DNA of 64,000 bases from Paranoxybacillus sp035645275 (lineage in GTDB: Bacteria > Bacillota > Bacilli > Bacillales > Anoxybacillaceae), in contig DASQMX010000031.1 in the NCBI GenBank assembly GCA_035645275.1, positions 434,001 through 498,000 on the forward strand, given 5' to 3'. Both the position numbers and the translations under genes were made by a program. The notes under the pieces were generated by a model that saw only the letters and a list, made by a program, of their open reading frames with translations, did no database searches and was not told where the DNA came from. This document shows positions 32,437 to 41,621 of this stretch, piece by piece (the first letter of the stretch is position 1; the number at the start of each line of letters is the position of its first letter).

Positions 32437-33490
32437 GGAATTCTCCTCCTTTCTTTCCTGAAGATAAAGCAAATTGACGCATGCGTTCCTGTACCACTTT
32501 TGGCGGCTCTACTTTTGGCGCATTCTCATGAAGTAACCAAGTAGCCGCATAATGCGTGTCAGATACTTTAAACATTGGCGGCTCTAGCTCATAGTCAATT
32601 TTCATCGCATACGGATTACGCGGCGCAAACGCATCTCCTTTCGGCGGATTCAATAAATCAGGAGGAGTTCCCGGAATTGAGTATAACTCTTCATCTTTAT
32701 GATCTAAGCTAGGCATGGAAGCAAGCAAGCCCCATGTGTATGGATGTTTCGGATTATAGAAAATTTCATCGACCGTACCAATTTCGACTACTTTTCCAGC
32801 ATACATTACCGCCACGCGGTCTGCCACATTCGCAACAACACCAAGGTCGTGCGTAATAAAGATAATGGACATACCCATTTTCTTTTGGATGTCTTTCATA
32901 AGCTCTAAAATTTGTGCTTGAATCGTTACGTCAAGCGCTGTTGTCGGTTCATCGGCAATTAACACTTTCGGATTGCACGCAAGCGCCATCGCAATGACAA
33001 CACGTTGACGCATACCACCAGAAAATTGGTGCGGATATTGTTTAATGCGCAACTCTGGATTTTTAATGCCTACTAGCTGCAATAGTTCGATTGCACGGTT
33101 ACGCGCTTCATTTTTCGAGAGTTTTTGATGTTTTAATAACACTTCCATAATTTGTTTTCCAATTGTCATCGTTGGGTTTAGCGATGTCATCGGATCTTGG
33201 AAGATCATTGAAATTTTTGCACCACGAATCTCTTGCATTTCCTTCTCAGATAGCTTTGTTAAGTCTTTTCCTTCGAACAAAATCTCGCCTTGTTTAATGC
33301 GGCTTGGCGGAGTCGGCAATAGACGCATTAACGCTTTAGAGGTAACGGACTTTCCGCAGCCGGACTCCCCTACAATCGCCAATGTTTCCCCTTTATATAA
33401 GTCAAAGCTGACGCCGCGAACAGCTTGAACTTCGCCAGCATGTATATCGAAGGAGATATGCAAATCTTTGACTTCTAACACTTTTTCCAT
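32429..33490 (-). CDS. oppD: Oligopeptide ABC transporter ATP-binding protein OppD
   Basis: A 353-residue ATPase with Walker A GESGCGKSV, signature FSGGMRQRVVIAMAL and Walker B KVLIADEPTTALD. The C-terminal region includes NPKHPYTWGLLASMPSLDH, typical of OppD/DppD. ATG 33490 follows GGAAGGAGAAG; an open frame to 33556 extends into oppC and is rejected as the start. The OppD-OppF pair hydrolyses ATP for import through OppB-OppC. Confidence 0.95.
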   Translation of the reverse strand: MEKVLEVKDLHISFDIHAGEVQAVRGVSFDLYKGETLAIVGESGCGKSVTSKALMRLLPTPPSRIKQGEILFEGKDLTKLSEKEMQEIRGAKISMIFQDPMTSLNPTMTIGKQIMEVLLKHQKLSKNEARNRAIELLQLVGIKNPELRIKQYPHQFSGGMRQRVVIAMALACNPKVLIADEPTTALDVTIQAQILELMKDIQKKMGMSIIFITHDLGVVANVADRVAVMYAGKVVEIGTVDEIFYNPKHPYTWGLLASMPSLDHKDEELYSIPGTPPDLLNPPKGDAFAPRNPYAMKIDYELEPPMFKVSDTHYAATWLLHENAPKVEPPKVVQERMRQFALSSGKKGGEFRG

Positions 33491-33515
33491 TTTCTCTTCT
33501 CCTTCCCTATTGACC

Positions 33516-34535
33516 TTATTTACGCATTTTTGGATCGAGCGCATCACGCAATCCATCAGCGACTAAGTTAAAACTTAAAATCAACAAGCTAATGACAATC
33601 GCTGGAATCATCATCATATGCGGGAATGTTTGGATCGACTTATATCCTTCACTTACTAATGAACCAAGCGACGCTTCTGGCGGGCGAATACCTAAGCCGA
33701 TAAAGCTCAAAAATGCTTCTGTAAAAATCGCGTATGGAATTGTAAACATTGTCGTGATAATAATTGGACCAATTACGTTTGGAATTAAATGTTTAAAAAT
33801 TAAACGTGAATTTGTCGCTCCAAGCGTACGAGACGCCAGAACATATTCCATGTTTTTCAACTTTAAAATTTGACCGCGGACAATCCGCGCCATCGTTACC
33901 CAACCAGTAATAACCATTGCAATTGTAATCGAAATGATTCCCGGCTCCAAAATAAGAATAAACAAAATAACGACAATTAAGTTTGGAATACCGACTAATA
34001 TTTCGATAATACGCTGCATGACGTTATCGACACGACCACCATAAAATCCAGAAATTCCACCATACATAACTCCAATTAATAAATCAATTACCGCCGCTAA
34101 AAGAGCGATATATAAGGAAATACGTGCACCATACCATGTTCTTGTCCATAAATCACGTCCTAAATCGTCTGTGCCAAACCAATAATATTCTTTAATTCCA
34201 CGCTGCTCATAGACGTCAACACCGTTCGCATCCTTTCCGTCAAAAGGAAGCCAGCTAATATTTTCTAATACTGGTATTTTTGGAGGCAATTTGGCTCTCT
34301 TTAAATCTTGCTCTTTATAAGAATAGTCACTTGTCATCGGGGCAATGATCGCCATAAGTGTTAAAATAATGATCATAATTAATCCAGCAATTGCCCCTTT
34401 ATTTTTGCGCAGACGAATCCACGCATCTTGCCAAAATGTTAAGCTAGGACGATTAATTTTTTCTTGATCACTAGTATTGACAGGAGCGGGTTGAAATAGC
34501 TCTGGTGATAAATTTTGATAGTCTAGTTTATTCAT
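33516..34535 (-). CDS. oppC: Oligopeptide ABC transporter permease OppC
   Basis: A 339-residue inner-membrane permease. It has an N-terminal cytoplasmic segment, a first helix at about residues 45-70, an extracellular loop of about 70 residues, then five helices. The coupling motif is EAFLSFIGLGIRPPEASLGSL. The start shares one base with the oppB stop, behind GGGAGGG. It pairs with OppB to form the channel. Confidence 0.94.
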   Translation of the reverse strand: MNKLDYQNLSPELFQPAPVNTSDQEKINRPSLTFWQDAWIRLRKNKGAIAGLIMIIILTLMAIIAPMTSDYSYKEQDLKRAKLPPKIPVLENISWLPFDGKDANGVDVYEQRGIKEYYWFGTDDLGRDLWTRTWYGARISLYIALLAAVIDLLIGVMYGGISGFYGGRVDNVMQRIIEILVGIPNLIVVILFILILEPGIISITIAMVITGWVTMARIVRGQILKLKNMEYVLASRTLGATNSRLIFKHLIPNVIGPIIITTMFTIPYAIFTEAFLSFIGLGIRPPEASLGSLVSEGYKSIQTFPHMMMIPAIVISLLILSFNLVADGLRDALDPKMRK

Positions 34536-35464
34536 TATTTTTTCCCTCCCGCTAAACGAATACGTGGGTCAATAACTCCATATAAAATATCGACAATAAA
34601 GATTACCAAAATTAATAACGCAGAATAAAATAATGTCGTTCCCATAATTACTGTGTAGTCATTTAAGTTAATCGAGCGGACAAACTGCTCACCTAAACCA
34701 GGCACTGCAAAAATTTGTTCAACAACAAGCGTACCGGTCATTAAGTTAACAGCCATTGGACCAAGAATTGTAACGATTGGAATTAGTGCGTTACGAATCG
34801 CGTGTTTAAAAATGACACCGGCTTGACTTACACCTTTTGCACGCGCTGTTAATATATAATCAGAGCTTAATACTTCAAGCATTTCCGTTCTTGTAAAGCG
34901 AGCGATGTTGGCAATAACCCCCATCGAAAGTGCAAGCGTTGGCATAATTGTATATTCAAATCCTTCCCAGAACGCGACTGGAAGCAATTGCAATTTAACA
35001 CCGATATAATATTGTAAAAGTGCTGCGAAAACGAAAGAAGGAATTGAAATACCTAATACAGATATAACAGTAGCCGCATAATCTCCTGCTGTATTATGGC
35101 GAACCGCTGCGAAAATCCCTAATAATAAACCAACAATCGTTCCAAACACTAACGCTTGGAAACCGAGTTGTGCAGAAGGACCAATCCGTTCACCAATCAA
35201 CTCAGTGACAGGACGATTATCATACTGGAATGAAACCCCTAAATCGCCTTGAACTAAATTTTTTAAATAGTTGACATACTGCACAGGAACAGGATCATTT
35301 AATCCGTACTTCTCTAAAATAATTTGTCTTTGTTCAGGTGTTAGTTTTTCTTGGTTCGTAAGCGGAGAACCAGGAAGTAGTTTCATTAAAAAGAACGTGG
35401 CTGATGCAATAATAAACAACGTAATAATCATATAAATGAAACGTTGAAGCGTATAGCGTGCCAT
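34535..35464 (-). CDS. oppB: Oligopeptide ABC transporter permease OppB
   Basis: A 309-residue permease with six helices: the first at residues 8-30, the rest from about 95 on. It has the coupling segment ARFTRTEMLEVLSSDYILTARAKG and a VEQIFAVPGLGEQFV loop typical of OppB/DppB. ATG 35464 follows GGGAGGT, which rejects an in-frame start at 35485. A perfect 17-bp hairpin lies between oppA and this gene. Confidence 0.94.
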   Translation of the reverse strand: MARYTLQRFIYMIITLFIIASATFFLMKLLPGSPLTNQEKLTPEQRQIILEKYGLNDPVPVQYVNYLKNLVQGDLGVSFQYDNRPVTELIGERIGPSAQLGFQALVFGTIVGLLLGIFAAVRHNTAGDYAATVISVLGISIPSFVFAALLQYYIGVKLQLLPVAFWEGFEYTIMPTLALSMGVIANIARFTRTEMLEVLSSDYILTARAKGVSQAGVIFKHAIRNALIPIVTILGPMAVNLMTGTLVVEQIFAVPGLGEQFVRSINLNDYTVIMGTTLFYSALLILVIFIVDILYGVIDPRIRLAGGKK

Positions 35465-35535
35465 GATAGCACCTCCCATTCTCACACAATATTCTTAATC
35501 TTCGTCATTTTTCTACAATTTTTGCTCCATCAGTC

Positions 35536-35573
35536 AAAAGGAGAGTATATGCAAAAGCATATACTCTCCTTTT
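35536..35573 (-). terminator. Perfect 17-bp hairpin between oppA and oppB
   Basis: AAAAGGAGAGTATATGC pairs completely with GCATATACTCTCCTTTT across a 4-nt loop. It lies 14 bases after the oppA stop. It should act as a partial terminator or as a 3' stabiliser of oppA mRNA, giving more binding protein than permease. Confidence 0.8.
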
Positions 35574-35586
35574 AGGCTATGAACGA

Positions 35587-37236
35587 TTACTCGATGTACG
35601 CCCATTTGTAGCTGTAGTCAGCACCAAATTGATGGCTCACGATACCTTTCACGTATTCACGCTCTAAATAAGCAAGACCACGCTGATAAATAGGAGCGAT
35701 TGGTGCTTCCTCAAGAGCGATTTTTTCAGCTTTAAGCATTGCATCCCAACGAGCTTGCAAGTCGCTTAACAATGTTGTTTTCGCATCTTGTACAAGCTTG
35801 TCGTATTCAGGGTTAGACCAGCCAGTTTGGTTGTGAGCACCGTTTGTTACCCATAAATCGATGAATGTCATAGGGTCTTGATAGTCTGGACCCCAACCAG
35901 AGAATGAAAGGTCATATTGCATTTTTGATTCAAGATCAAGTTTTTGTTTGAACGGCTGTTGCTTAATGTTAATTGTTAAGCCTTCAAGGTTCGTTTCAAG
36001 CTGCTCTTTTAAGTATTCACCAACTTTTTTCGCGCTGTCAGAATCATAGTTGAGAAGTTCAAGAGTGAATTGGTCTTTGCCAAGCTCTTTCTTCGCTTCA
36101 GCCCATAATTTTTTCGCTTCTTCTACATTTGTTTTTAGAAGATCACCGTTTTCTTCACGGAAATCTTTCCCATTAGGACCTGTAACGAATCCTTTTGGAA
36201 CAAAATAGTTCGCTGGAACAGAACCGTTATTCAAGATAACGTTTGTGATACCTTCTTTATCAAATGCCATCGCAATAGCTTTACGCGCTTTCACATTGCT
36301 TAAAAGCTCATTTTTCGTGTTCATGCGTAACCAGAAAATAGATGCTTCTAACTCAGTTTTATAGTTTTTGTCGTTTTTGTACTTATCAACGAACTCTGCT
36401 GTTAAGCTGACACGATCAGCTTTTTTCGTTTCATAGAGGTTAACAGCAGTTGCATTATCCTTAACGATATTTACGTTAATTGTTTCTAACTTAACAGTGT
36501 TTGCATCCCAATAGTTAGGATTTTTCTTATATGTCCAACCTTGCTCATGTTTCCATTCGCTTAATACGAACGGACCGTTGTAGATCGTTGTATTTGCTTC
36601 AAGGCCATATTTGTCGCCTTGAGATTTTACGAATTTTTCATTTTGCGGATAAAATGCCGGGAATGTTGTTAAGCTTACGAAATATGGAACTGGGTTCTTT
36701 AACTCTACTTGAAGAGTTTTCTCATCTAATGCTTTAACGCCAAGTTGGTCAACTGGTAATTTGCCAGTGTTCACTTCTTCTGCGTTTTTAATGTCATACA
36801 TGATGTAGGCATATTCAGCCGCTGTGTTTGGATCTAATACTTTTCTCCACGCATATACGAAGTCATGCGCAGTTACTGGATCACCGTTAGACCATTTTGC
36901 ATCGCGAAGCTTGAAAGTATACACTTTACCGTCTTCGCTTACCTCATAACTTTCCGCCATACCAGGAGTTGGTTTGTTGTCTTTGTCAAGACGGTATAAA
37001 CCTTCCATTATGTTGTTAAGAACATTGAGTGAAACAGCGTCAGTCGCCAATGCAGAGTCCAATGATGGGATCTCTGATGTTTCAAGCAAGTTTAATACTT
37101 GCTCTTTCTTTGTTTCAGCAGGTTTATCCGTTTGTTTTTCGTCACCTGCTTCGTCTTCTTTCTTGCCTCCACAAGCTGCTAAAAATGTTGAAACAGCTAG
37201 AAGAAGGACAAGAAACAATGATAGTTTCTTCTTCAC
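35587..37236 (-). CDS. oppA: Oligopeptide-binding lipoprotein OppA
   Basis: A 549-residue SBP_bac_5 solute-binding protein. It has a lipoprotein signal (residues 1-22) with lipobox LAAC, then an acidic Lys/Asp/Glu linker and the two-lobed binding domain (GLYRLDKDNKPTPGMAESYEV, KWSNGDPVTAHDFVYAWRKVLDP). It captures peptides outside the membrane for OppBCDF. GTG 37236 follows AAGGGGGG. The upstream DNA holds two CodY-like boxes. It is first in the operon and separated from oppB by a strong hairpin. Confidence 0.96.
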   Translation of the reverse strand: MKKKLSLFLVLLLAVSTFLAACGGKKEDEAGDEKQTDKPAETKKEQVLNLLETSEIPSLDSALATDAVSLNVLNNIMEGLYRLDKDNKPTPGMAESYEVSEDGKVYTFKLRDAKWSNGDPVTAHDFVYAWRKVLDPNTAAEYAYIMYDIKNAEEVNTGKLPVDQLGVKALDEKTLQVELKNPVPYFVSLTTFPAFYPQNEKFVKSQGDKYGLEANTTIYNGPFVLSEWKHEQGWTYKKNPNYWDANTVKLETINVNIVKDNATAVNLYETKKADRVSLTAEFVDKYKNDKNYKTELEASIFWLRMNTKNELLSNVKARKAIAMAFDKEGITNVILNNGSVPANYFVPKGFVTGPNGKDFREENGDLLKTNVEEAKKLWAEAKKELGKDQFTLELLNYDSDSAKKVGEYLKEQLETNLEGLTINIKQQPFKQKLDLESKMQYDLSFSGWGPDYQDPMTFIDLWVTNGAHNQTGWSNPEYDKLVQDAKTTLLSDLQARWDAMLKAEKIALEEAPIAPIYQRGLAYLEREYVKGIVSHQFGADYSYKWAYIE

Positions 37237-37282
37237 AAAAATTCCCCCCTTAGGATATGTAAAGATTTTATTTTACCTTCTG

Positions 37283-37382
37283 ATTTATCAGAAGATTTCG
37301 CCTACGATTTTCATTATAAACTGTATTAATATATTTGAAAAGAATTTTTTACAATCTTTTAAATTCAAATTTTCAGATTTTT
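37283..37382. promoter_or_regulatory. Two CodY-like boxes upstream of oppA
   Basis: ATTTATCAGAAGATT (37283-37297) and AATTTTCAGATTTTT (37368-37382) each match 12 of 15 positions of the CodY consensus AATTTTCWGAAAATT. A TATAAT on the minus strand at 37318-37313 lies between them. CodY represses peptide uptake genes in several Firmicutes. In DNA this AT-rich, chance matches are a real risk. Confidence 0.4.
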
Positions 37383-37389
37383 AAATTTG

Positions 37390-37755
37390 CTATTGTTACT
37401 AATTGCGTTTATACGATTTAATTACTTAGAATTTTATAAGTTTTTTTAACGAATGTAAATAAAAAATTTACAAATTTCTAAAAAATAAAACGCTTACATT
37501 TACGTTTTTATTACATTTTATAAAAACACTAACAATTTTATGTTTATTTTTTCATGATTTGTTATATTATACAAAAAGTTTTGTTGATATAATTTTGAGA
37601 ATAATCTATAATACATTTTTCAGTAGAAAAACGTTACAAATTAATGAATTACACGCACCCTGCCCCTAGTATCGAGCATGATTATCATCTTCCTCTCATT
37701 TGTTCATTTGTAATGAAATGATATAATAGATAAGCGAACTGTTTTCTTCTAGGAG
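37390..37755. other. AT-rich region between oppA and the DUF3899 gene, no gene seen
   Basis: Very AT-rich stretch with poly-A/T tracts and no credible open frame. It probably holds the promoters of both divergent genes and may be bent. AGGAGG before ATG 37762 ends it. Confidence 0.4.
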
Positions 37756-37761
37756 GAAAAA

Positions 37762-38127
37762 ATGAAACACATCAGTATACGAACGGCTCAAATCAGTTTA
37801 GCTACGTTGCTCCTGGCATTGATTGTCACAATGATTCAAGGGGATGTTTCATTATTAACTTTCATTAATACTAGTTTTTTATTATCTCTTCCTTTAATTA
37901 TGCTTGGCGGCTTTTTATTCGTCTATGAAGGCGGCTTTTTTAATGGGCTGATTTATAGCTATCGCCGCCTGCGCCGTTCTACAAAAATGGGAAAATACGT
38001 TGCTCAATTTGATAATCTTGATAACGAACCAGTTGTTCCAAACACTTTTTCCGTTACTAAACCTATATTTTTTTCCGGATTGCTTATTTTTCTTTTTACA
38101 TTAATCGTTGCCTATTTGATGCACTAA
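37762..38127 (+). CDS. DUF3899-like membrane protein
   Basis: A 121-residue protein with three hydrophobic segments: about residues 9-27, 33-55 (INTSFLLSLPLIMLGGFLFV) and 98-118. A basic loop (YRRLRRSTKMGKY) follows the second. The pattern fits DUF3899, small membrane proteins often found next to trpS in Bacillaceae. AGGAGG precedes the ATG. The trpS T-box follows, so it is a separate transcript. Function unknown. Confidence 0.7.
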   Translation: MKHISIRTAQISLATLLLALIVTMIQGDVSLLTFINTSFLLSLPLIMLGGFLFVYEGGFFNGLIYSYRRLRRSTKMGKYVAQFDNLDNEPVVPNTFSVTKPIFFSGLLIFLFTLIVAYLMH

Positions 38128-38174
38128 GCTTGCATTTTAAAAACATTTACTTTAGAATATTTAGCAAAAATATG

Positions 38175-38445
38175 CATGCGATGAGAAAGAATAGTACATA
38201 TTGTGATGCATTCAGAGAGCTTGTGGTTGGTGCGAACAAGCTGCTTAGCAATATGGAATGGGCTTTCGAGCATCTAAGCTGAACGTAGAGTAGGCTTGGA
38301 CGTCCGCCTTACGTTACAAAGGTGCCATGTTTTGCAATAAACATGGGTTGAGTGATTGTACTTATGGTACAATAACTAGGGTGGCAACGCGGTCCCAATC
38401 GTCCCTAACTATTATTAGGAGCGATTGGGTTTTTTATTATGTTTG
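38175..38445 (+). ncRNA. T-box riboswitch (tryptophan) of trpS
   Basis: The leader upstream of trpS has the T-box sequence AGGGTGGCAACGCGG at 38378-38392, an AGAGAGCTTGTGG-type stem I start, and a specifier loop with GAATGGGC whose TGG codon (38259-38261) reads tryptophan. The terminator CCCAATCGTCCCTA/AGGAGCGATTGGG plus T run spans 38394-38436. Uncharged tRNA-Trp should stabilise the antiterminator and switch trpS on. Confidence 0.95.
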
Positions 38446-38460
38446 TAAAGGAGTGGTTTG

Positions 38461-39453
38461 ATGAAAACGATTTTTTCTGGCATTCAGCCAAGCGGTGTCA
38501 TTACCCTTGGTAATTACATCGGAGCAATGAAGCAGTTTGTCGAATTACAAAACGAATACAACTGTTACTTTTGCATTGTTGACCAACATGCGATTACTGT
38601 GCCACAAGATCGTCTTGAGCTTCGCAAAAACATTCGCAGTTTAGCTGCACTCTATTTAGCAGTTGGTATCGATCCGAACAAAGCAACACTTTTTATTCAA
38701 TCAGAAGTTCCAGCTCATGCTCAAGCTGGTTGGATGTTACAATGCATCGCCTATATCGGAGAATTAGAGCGGATGACGCAATTTAAAGATAAATCCGCAG
38801 GTAAAGAAGCGGTCAGCGCAGGTTTGTTAACGTATCCACCGCTCATGGCGGCTGACATTTTGCTTTACAACACAGACATCGTTCCTGTTGGTGAAGACCA
38901 AAAACAACACATTGAATTAACGCGCGATTTAGCAGAGCGTTTTAATAAGCGATATGGCGAAATTTTCACGATTCCGGAAGCACGCATACCAAAAGTAGGC
39001 GCTCGTATTATGTCACTTGCTGACCCGACAAAGAAAATGAGCAAGTCAGATCCAAACAAAAAAGCGTTTATTACATTGCTCGATGATGCAAAAACAATTG
39101 AAAAGAAAATTAAAAGCGCTGTTACGGATTCCGACGGCATTATTAAATACGATAAAGAAAATAAACCGGGAATTACAAACTTATTGAACATTTATTCGAT
39201 TTTAGCGAATAAAACAATTGACGAATTAGAAAAAGAATACGAAGGAAAAGGATATGGAGAGTTTAAAGCAGATCTGGCACAAGTCATCATCGACACACTA
39301 ACGCCAATTCAAGAGAAATACTACAATTTAATGGAAAGCGACTTGCTAGACGAAGTTCTTGATGAAGGAGCAGAAAAAGCAAATAAAGTTGCCAATAAAA
39401 TGTTAAAGAAAATGGAAAATGCCATGGGACTCGGAAGAAAGAGAAAAAAATAA
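38461..39453 (+). CDS. trpS: Tryptophanyl-tRNA synthetase
   Basis: A 330-residue class I synthetase of normal length. The HIGH-type motif appears as PSGVITLGNYIGA near residue 10, and KMSKS is present as KKMSKSDP near residue 195. ATG 38461 follows AAAGGAGTGG; an adjacent in-frame TTG at 38458 is less likely. Expression should depend on the upstream Trp T-box. The 3' end is followed within about 10 bp by the 118-bp palindrome shared with yjbA. Confidence 0.97.
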   Translation: MKTIFSGIQPSGVITLGNYIGAMKQFVELQNEYNCYFCIVDQHAITVPQDRLELRKNIRSLAALYLAVGIDPNKATLFIQSEVPAHAQAGWMLQCIAYIGELERMTQFKDKSAGKEAVSAGLLTYPPLMAADILLYNTDIVPVGEDQKQHIELTRDLAERFNKRYGEIFTIPEARIPKVGARIMSLADPTKKMSKSDPNKKAFITLLDDAKTIEKKIKSAVTDSDGIIKYDKENKPGITNLLNIYSILANKTIDELEKEYEGKGYGEFKADLAQVIIDTLTPIQEKYYNLMESDLLDEVLDEGAEKANKVANKMLKKMENAMGLGRKRKK

Positions 39454-39462
39454 AAAAACAGG

Positions 39463-39578
39463 AGGCTGTCTAAGCAAAGGGTCAGACCCCACAACCATAA
39501 TATATAGGACATAACGTTGAATAAGAACACTATATATTATGGATTACTCGTGAGGTCAGACCCTTATGAGACAGCCTC
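39463..39578. repeat. 118-bp palindromic element, copy 4
   Basis: AGGCTGTCT to GAGACAGCCTC with GGGTCAGACCCCACAACCATAATATATAGGAC and its complement. It lies between the convergent trpS and yjbA genes, 9 bp from one stop and 2 bp from the other, and should terminate both. Confidence 0.88.
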
Positions 39579-39580
39579 TT

Positions 39581-40321
39581 TTAATTTACTTTTGGCTCCT
39601 GTTCCATTTCCCATAACTTTTCAAAGAACGGCTGGCCTTTAATTAAATTCTCACAAAGTTGAACATGCTTGTCCGTCCATCCGTACTTTGTCTCTTCATA
39701 TAAGTTATTCCACGCCTCTTCAAAAGACATTTTTTGAATGTGAGGATACTTTTCCGGAGCCCACTCTGTATACCAATAACGCACTTCAGCCACATTTTTT
39801 GTTGAATAAAGCTGATCGAGAGCCATAAATAGAAGCTGCTTAAGCTGACGTTCTTTCCGTGTTAATCCGCTCATTAAGTGCGGTGAAGGCGACAAAATAT
39901 GATGCTCTTTCTCATAAGAATGAAACGGATATACAGCTTCCTCTTGTTCCACTACCATATCGTATACTAACTGCTCTTGTCTTGGGATTAATCGACTTTT
40001 ACGAATCGGAATGTTATAGCCGATTGTATCAACAGCAAGTATTCCCTTGCCGTCAGAAATAACAAAACAATAATCTAACTGGATACGTTCATGATTTTTT
40101 CTTACAAATGCTTTTTGATATACATCCTCAAGAAGCGCCAGTGGAATTTCGGATAAGCTATTTTCAATATAGTCATACAATGCTGAGGAAACTTTCAGTA
40201 AAGGGACTTGGTCTAAAAGTTCGACTTGGTCATCTTTACGCCATTCATGAAAATAGCATACGTTATAACCATTTTCTTCACCTTCAAACCAATTAACCCA
40301 AATATCATGAAGATACAACAT
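39581..40321 (-). CDS. yjbA: UPF0736 family protein YjbA
   Basis: A 246-residue soluble acidic protein. Conserved-looking parts include the N-terminal LHDIWVNWFEGEENGYNVCYFHEW and a C-terminal YTEWAPEKYPHIQKMSFEEAWNNLYEE. Size and position next to trpS match B. subtilis YjbA (UPF0736); function unknown. Here it is convergent with trpS, whereas I recall both genes on one strand in B. subtilis, so a local inversion of trpS is possible. Confidence 0.82.
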   Translation of the reverse strand: MLYLHDIWVNWFEGEENGYNVCYFHEWRKDDQVELLDQVPLLKVSSALYDYIENSLSEIPLALLEDVYQKAFVRKNHERIQLDYCFVISDGKGILAVDTIGYNIPIRKSRLIPRQEQLVYDMVVEQEEAVYPFHSYEKEHHILSPSPHLMSGLTRKERQLKQLLFMALDQLYSTKNVAEVRYWYTEWAPEKYPHIQKMSFEEAWNNLYEETKYGWTDKHVQLCENLIKGQPFFEKLWEMEQEPKVN

Positions 40322-40407
40322 GAAATACCCCTCACTTCAAAACCTATTTGTCCATCAGTATAGGCAGAGGTAGTTCATTTTATTCCAATTAAACCTTTTT
40401 TATCCAT

Positions 40408-40614
40408 TTATTCTTGATTGCTCGGAAAATAAAGGCTTAACCAAATGAGAAAAAAACCGATTGGAAATAAATAACATTCTGCTTTTTTACTTATAAAATA
40501 AAAATAATCGATTATGCCTTTTCCATCTGTAATAATATTTAAATACGCAATCGAGGTAACCCCGCCAATGATCGAAAAGCCAAAGCCGATTAGATAAACG
40601 AAAACTCGTATCAT
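40408..40614 (-). CDS. Small two-helix membrane protein, unknown
   Basis: About 68 residues with two hydrophobic segments (VFVYLIGFGFSIIGGVTSIAYL and YLFPIGFFLIWLSLYF) around a polar loop. ATG 40614 follows AAAGGAATGG; an upstream in-frame start at 40635 would include that site. It lies between yjaZ and yjbA on the same strand. No family is recognised. Confidence 0.6.
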   Translation of the reverse strand: MIRVFVYLIGFGFSIIGGVTSIAYLNIITDGKGIIDYFYFISKKAECYLFPIGFFLIWLSLYFPSNQE

Positions 40615-40694
40615 CACACCATTCCTTTTCTTCACAAAACTTGTCCATCTATTACTAAATGTATGATGAAGAAAAGAAAGGAATGACTAAACAA

Positions 40695-40722
40695 TAAAAG
40701 AGACGATTTCACTTATGAAACG
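40695..40722 (-). terminator. Terminator overlapping the yjaZ stop
   Basis: On the minus strand GACGTTTCA pairs with TGAAATCGTC, followed by TCTTTTA. Confidence 0.6.
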
Positions 40723-41510
40723 TCCCGTTCAGCCAGTTGTACTATTCGCTCGGAAGTTAAAGACATTAATTTTGCAAAAGTGACCTCTCTTTTTTGTAAA
40801 CAACGATTGACAAGGTCATAGCCAACCGCATAGCCAAGCATTTTTGGATAGAAGTTCAATCCATAAAGCAGACGGTCATAAAGCGGATGGGTAACATGAA
40901 TAGATTGGTAAGGTAAAATATATCTCTGCCAAAATTCTGCTAATTGTTTTGCAGAATAATAGGTCGTCCATTTTGCATTATAGGATAGGCCGACATATTT
41001 ACGCACAGCATTTTCTGCCAATCCTTCTAGAATGATCACATCGAGCAATGTATAATCTTCTTCTTTCTTTGCCATTCTCCTTAGCCGGCAAACATGATTG
41101 TACTCATGAGTGATTAACGCTTCCATTTCCTTCTTTGTATGATGCGGCAGCAAAAACAAAAACAGTTTATCGCGATAGGAAAGGCCTCCTTTACCGTTAA
41201 ACTCGCGCTGTAATCTCCCATTTCGCCAATCCGCCGGAAAAATAAAAATAGGAATATCTGGGCCATTCCATTTTTTTATTAGTACTTTATATATTTCGGC
41301 AGCTTTTTCCCATATACGCTTTGTTTTCATTTCTTGGACAACTTGCTGTAATCCATTTGTCGATTGGCACATCCCGTGTCTTGTCAAATGTATAAAAATT
41401 TCGCGGGGAGTCACTTCTTTTTCTTTAAAATACGGCACTAGTTTTTCACATAATTCCATCGGGTGCTTTTTCAAGTTCATTAACCATTCATCTGTAGGCA
41501 AAACAGCCAT
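40713..41510 (-). CDS. yjaZ: DUF2268 putative zinc protease YjaZ
   Basis: A 265-residue soluble protein with an HExxH-type zinc motif, ALITHEYNHVCRL, near residue 144. A likely third ligand, Glu, lies about 25-30 residues later in IILEGLAENAV, giving a gluzincin-like arrangement. The N-terminal third is helical. DUF2268 members are described as predicted Zn-dependent proteases. Position next to fabF matches B. subtilis yjaZ. The substrate is unknown. Confidence 0.85.
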   Translation of the reverse strand: MAVLPTDEWLMNLKKHPMELCEKLVPYFKEKEVTPREIFIHLTRHGMCQSTNGLQQVVQEMKTKRIWEKAAEIYKVLIKKWNGPDIPIFIFPADWRNGRLQREFNGKGGLSYRDKLFLFLLPHHTKKEMEALITHEYNHVCRLRRMAKKEEDYTLLDVIILEGLAENAVRKYVGLSYNAKWTTYYSAKQLAEFWQRYILPYQSIHVTHPLYDRLLYGLNFYPKMLGYAVGYDLVNRCLQKREVTFAKLMSLTSERIVQLAERDVS

Positions 41511-41592
41511 TTTCGCGTCATCCCTTTATCTTTTTTACTATCGTATGAATATAGGAAAAGTGAAGTGAAAAATGACTTCCCTAAAAAATAAA

Positions 41593-41616
41593 AGAGGCTG
41601 ACCATTCAGCCCCTTT
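41593..41616 (-). terminator. Terminator of fabH-fabF
   Basis: GAGGCTG/CAGCCCC-type stem next to the fabF stop, resembling only the outermost arms of the 118-bp element. Confidence 0.6.
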
Positions 41617-41621
41617 ATTTA

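Noticed and set aside
36974..37384. 136-codon plus-strand frame opposite the oppA start
   Set aside because: It is antisense to the OppA signal and linker and lacks a ribosome-binding site.
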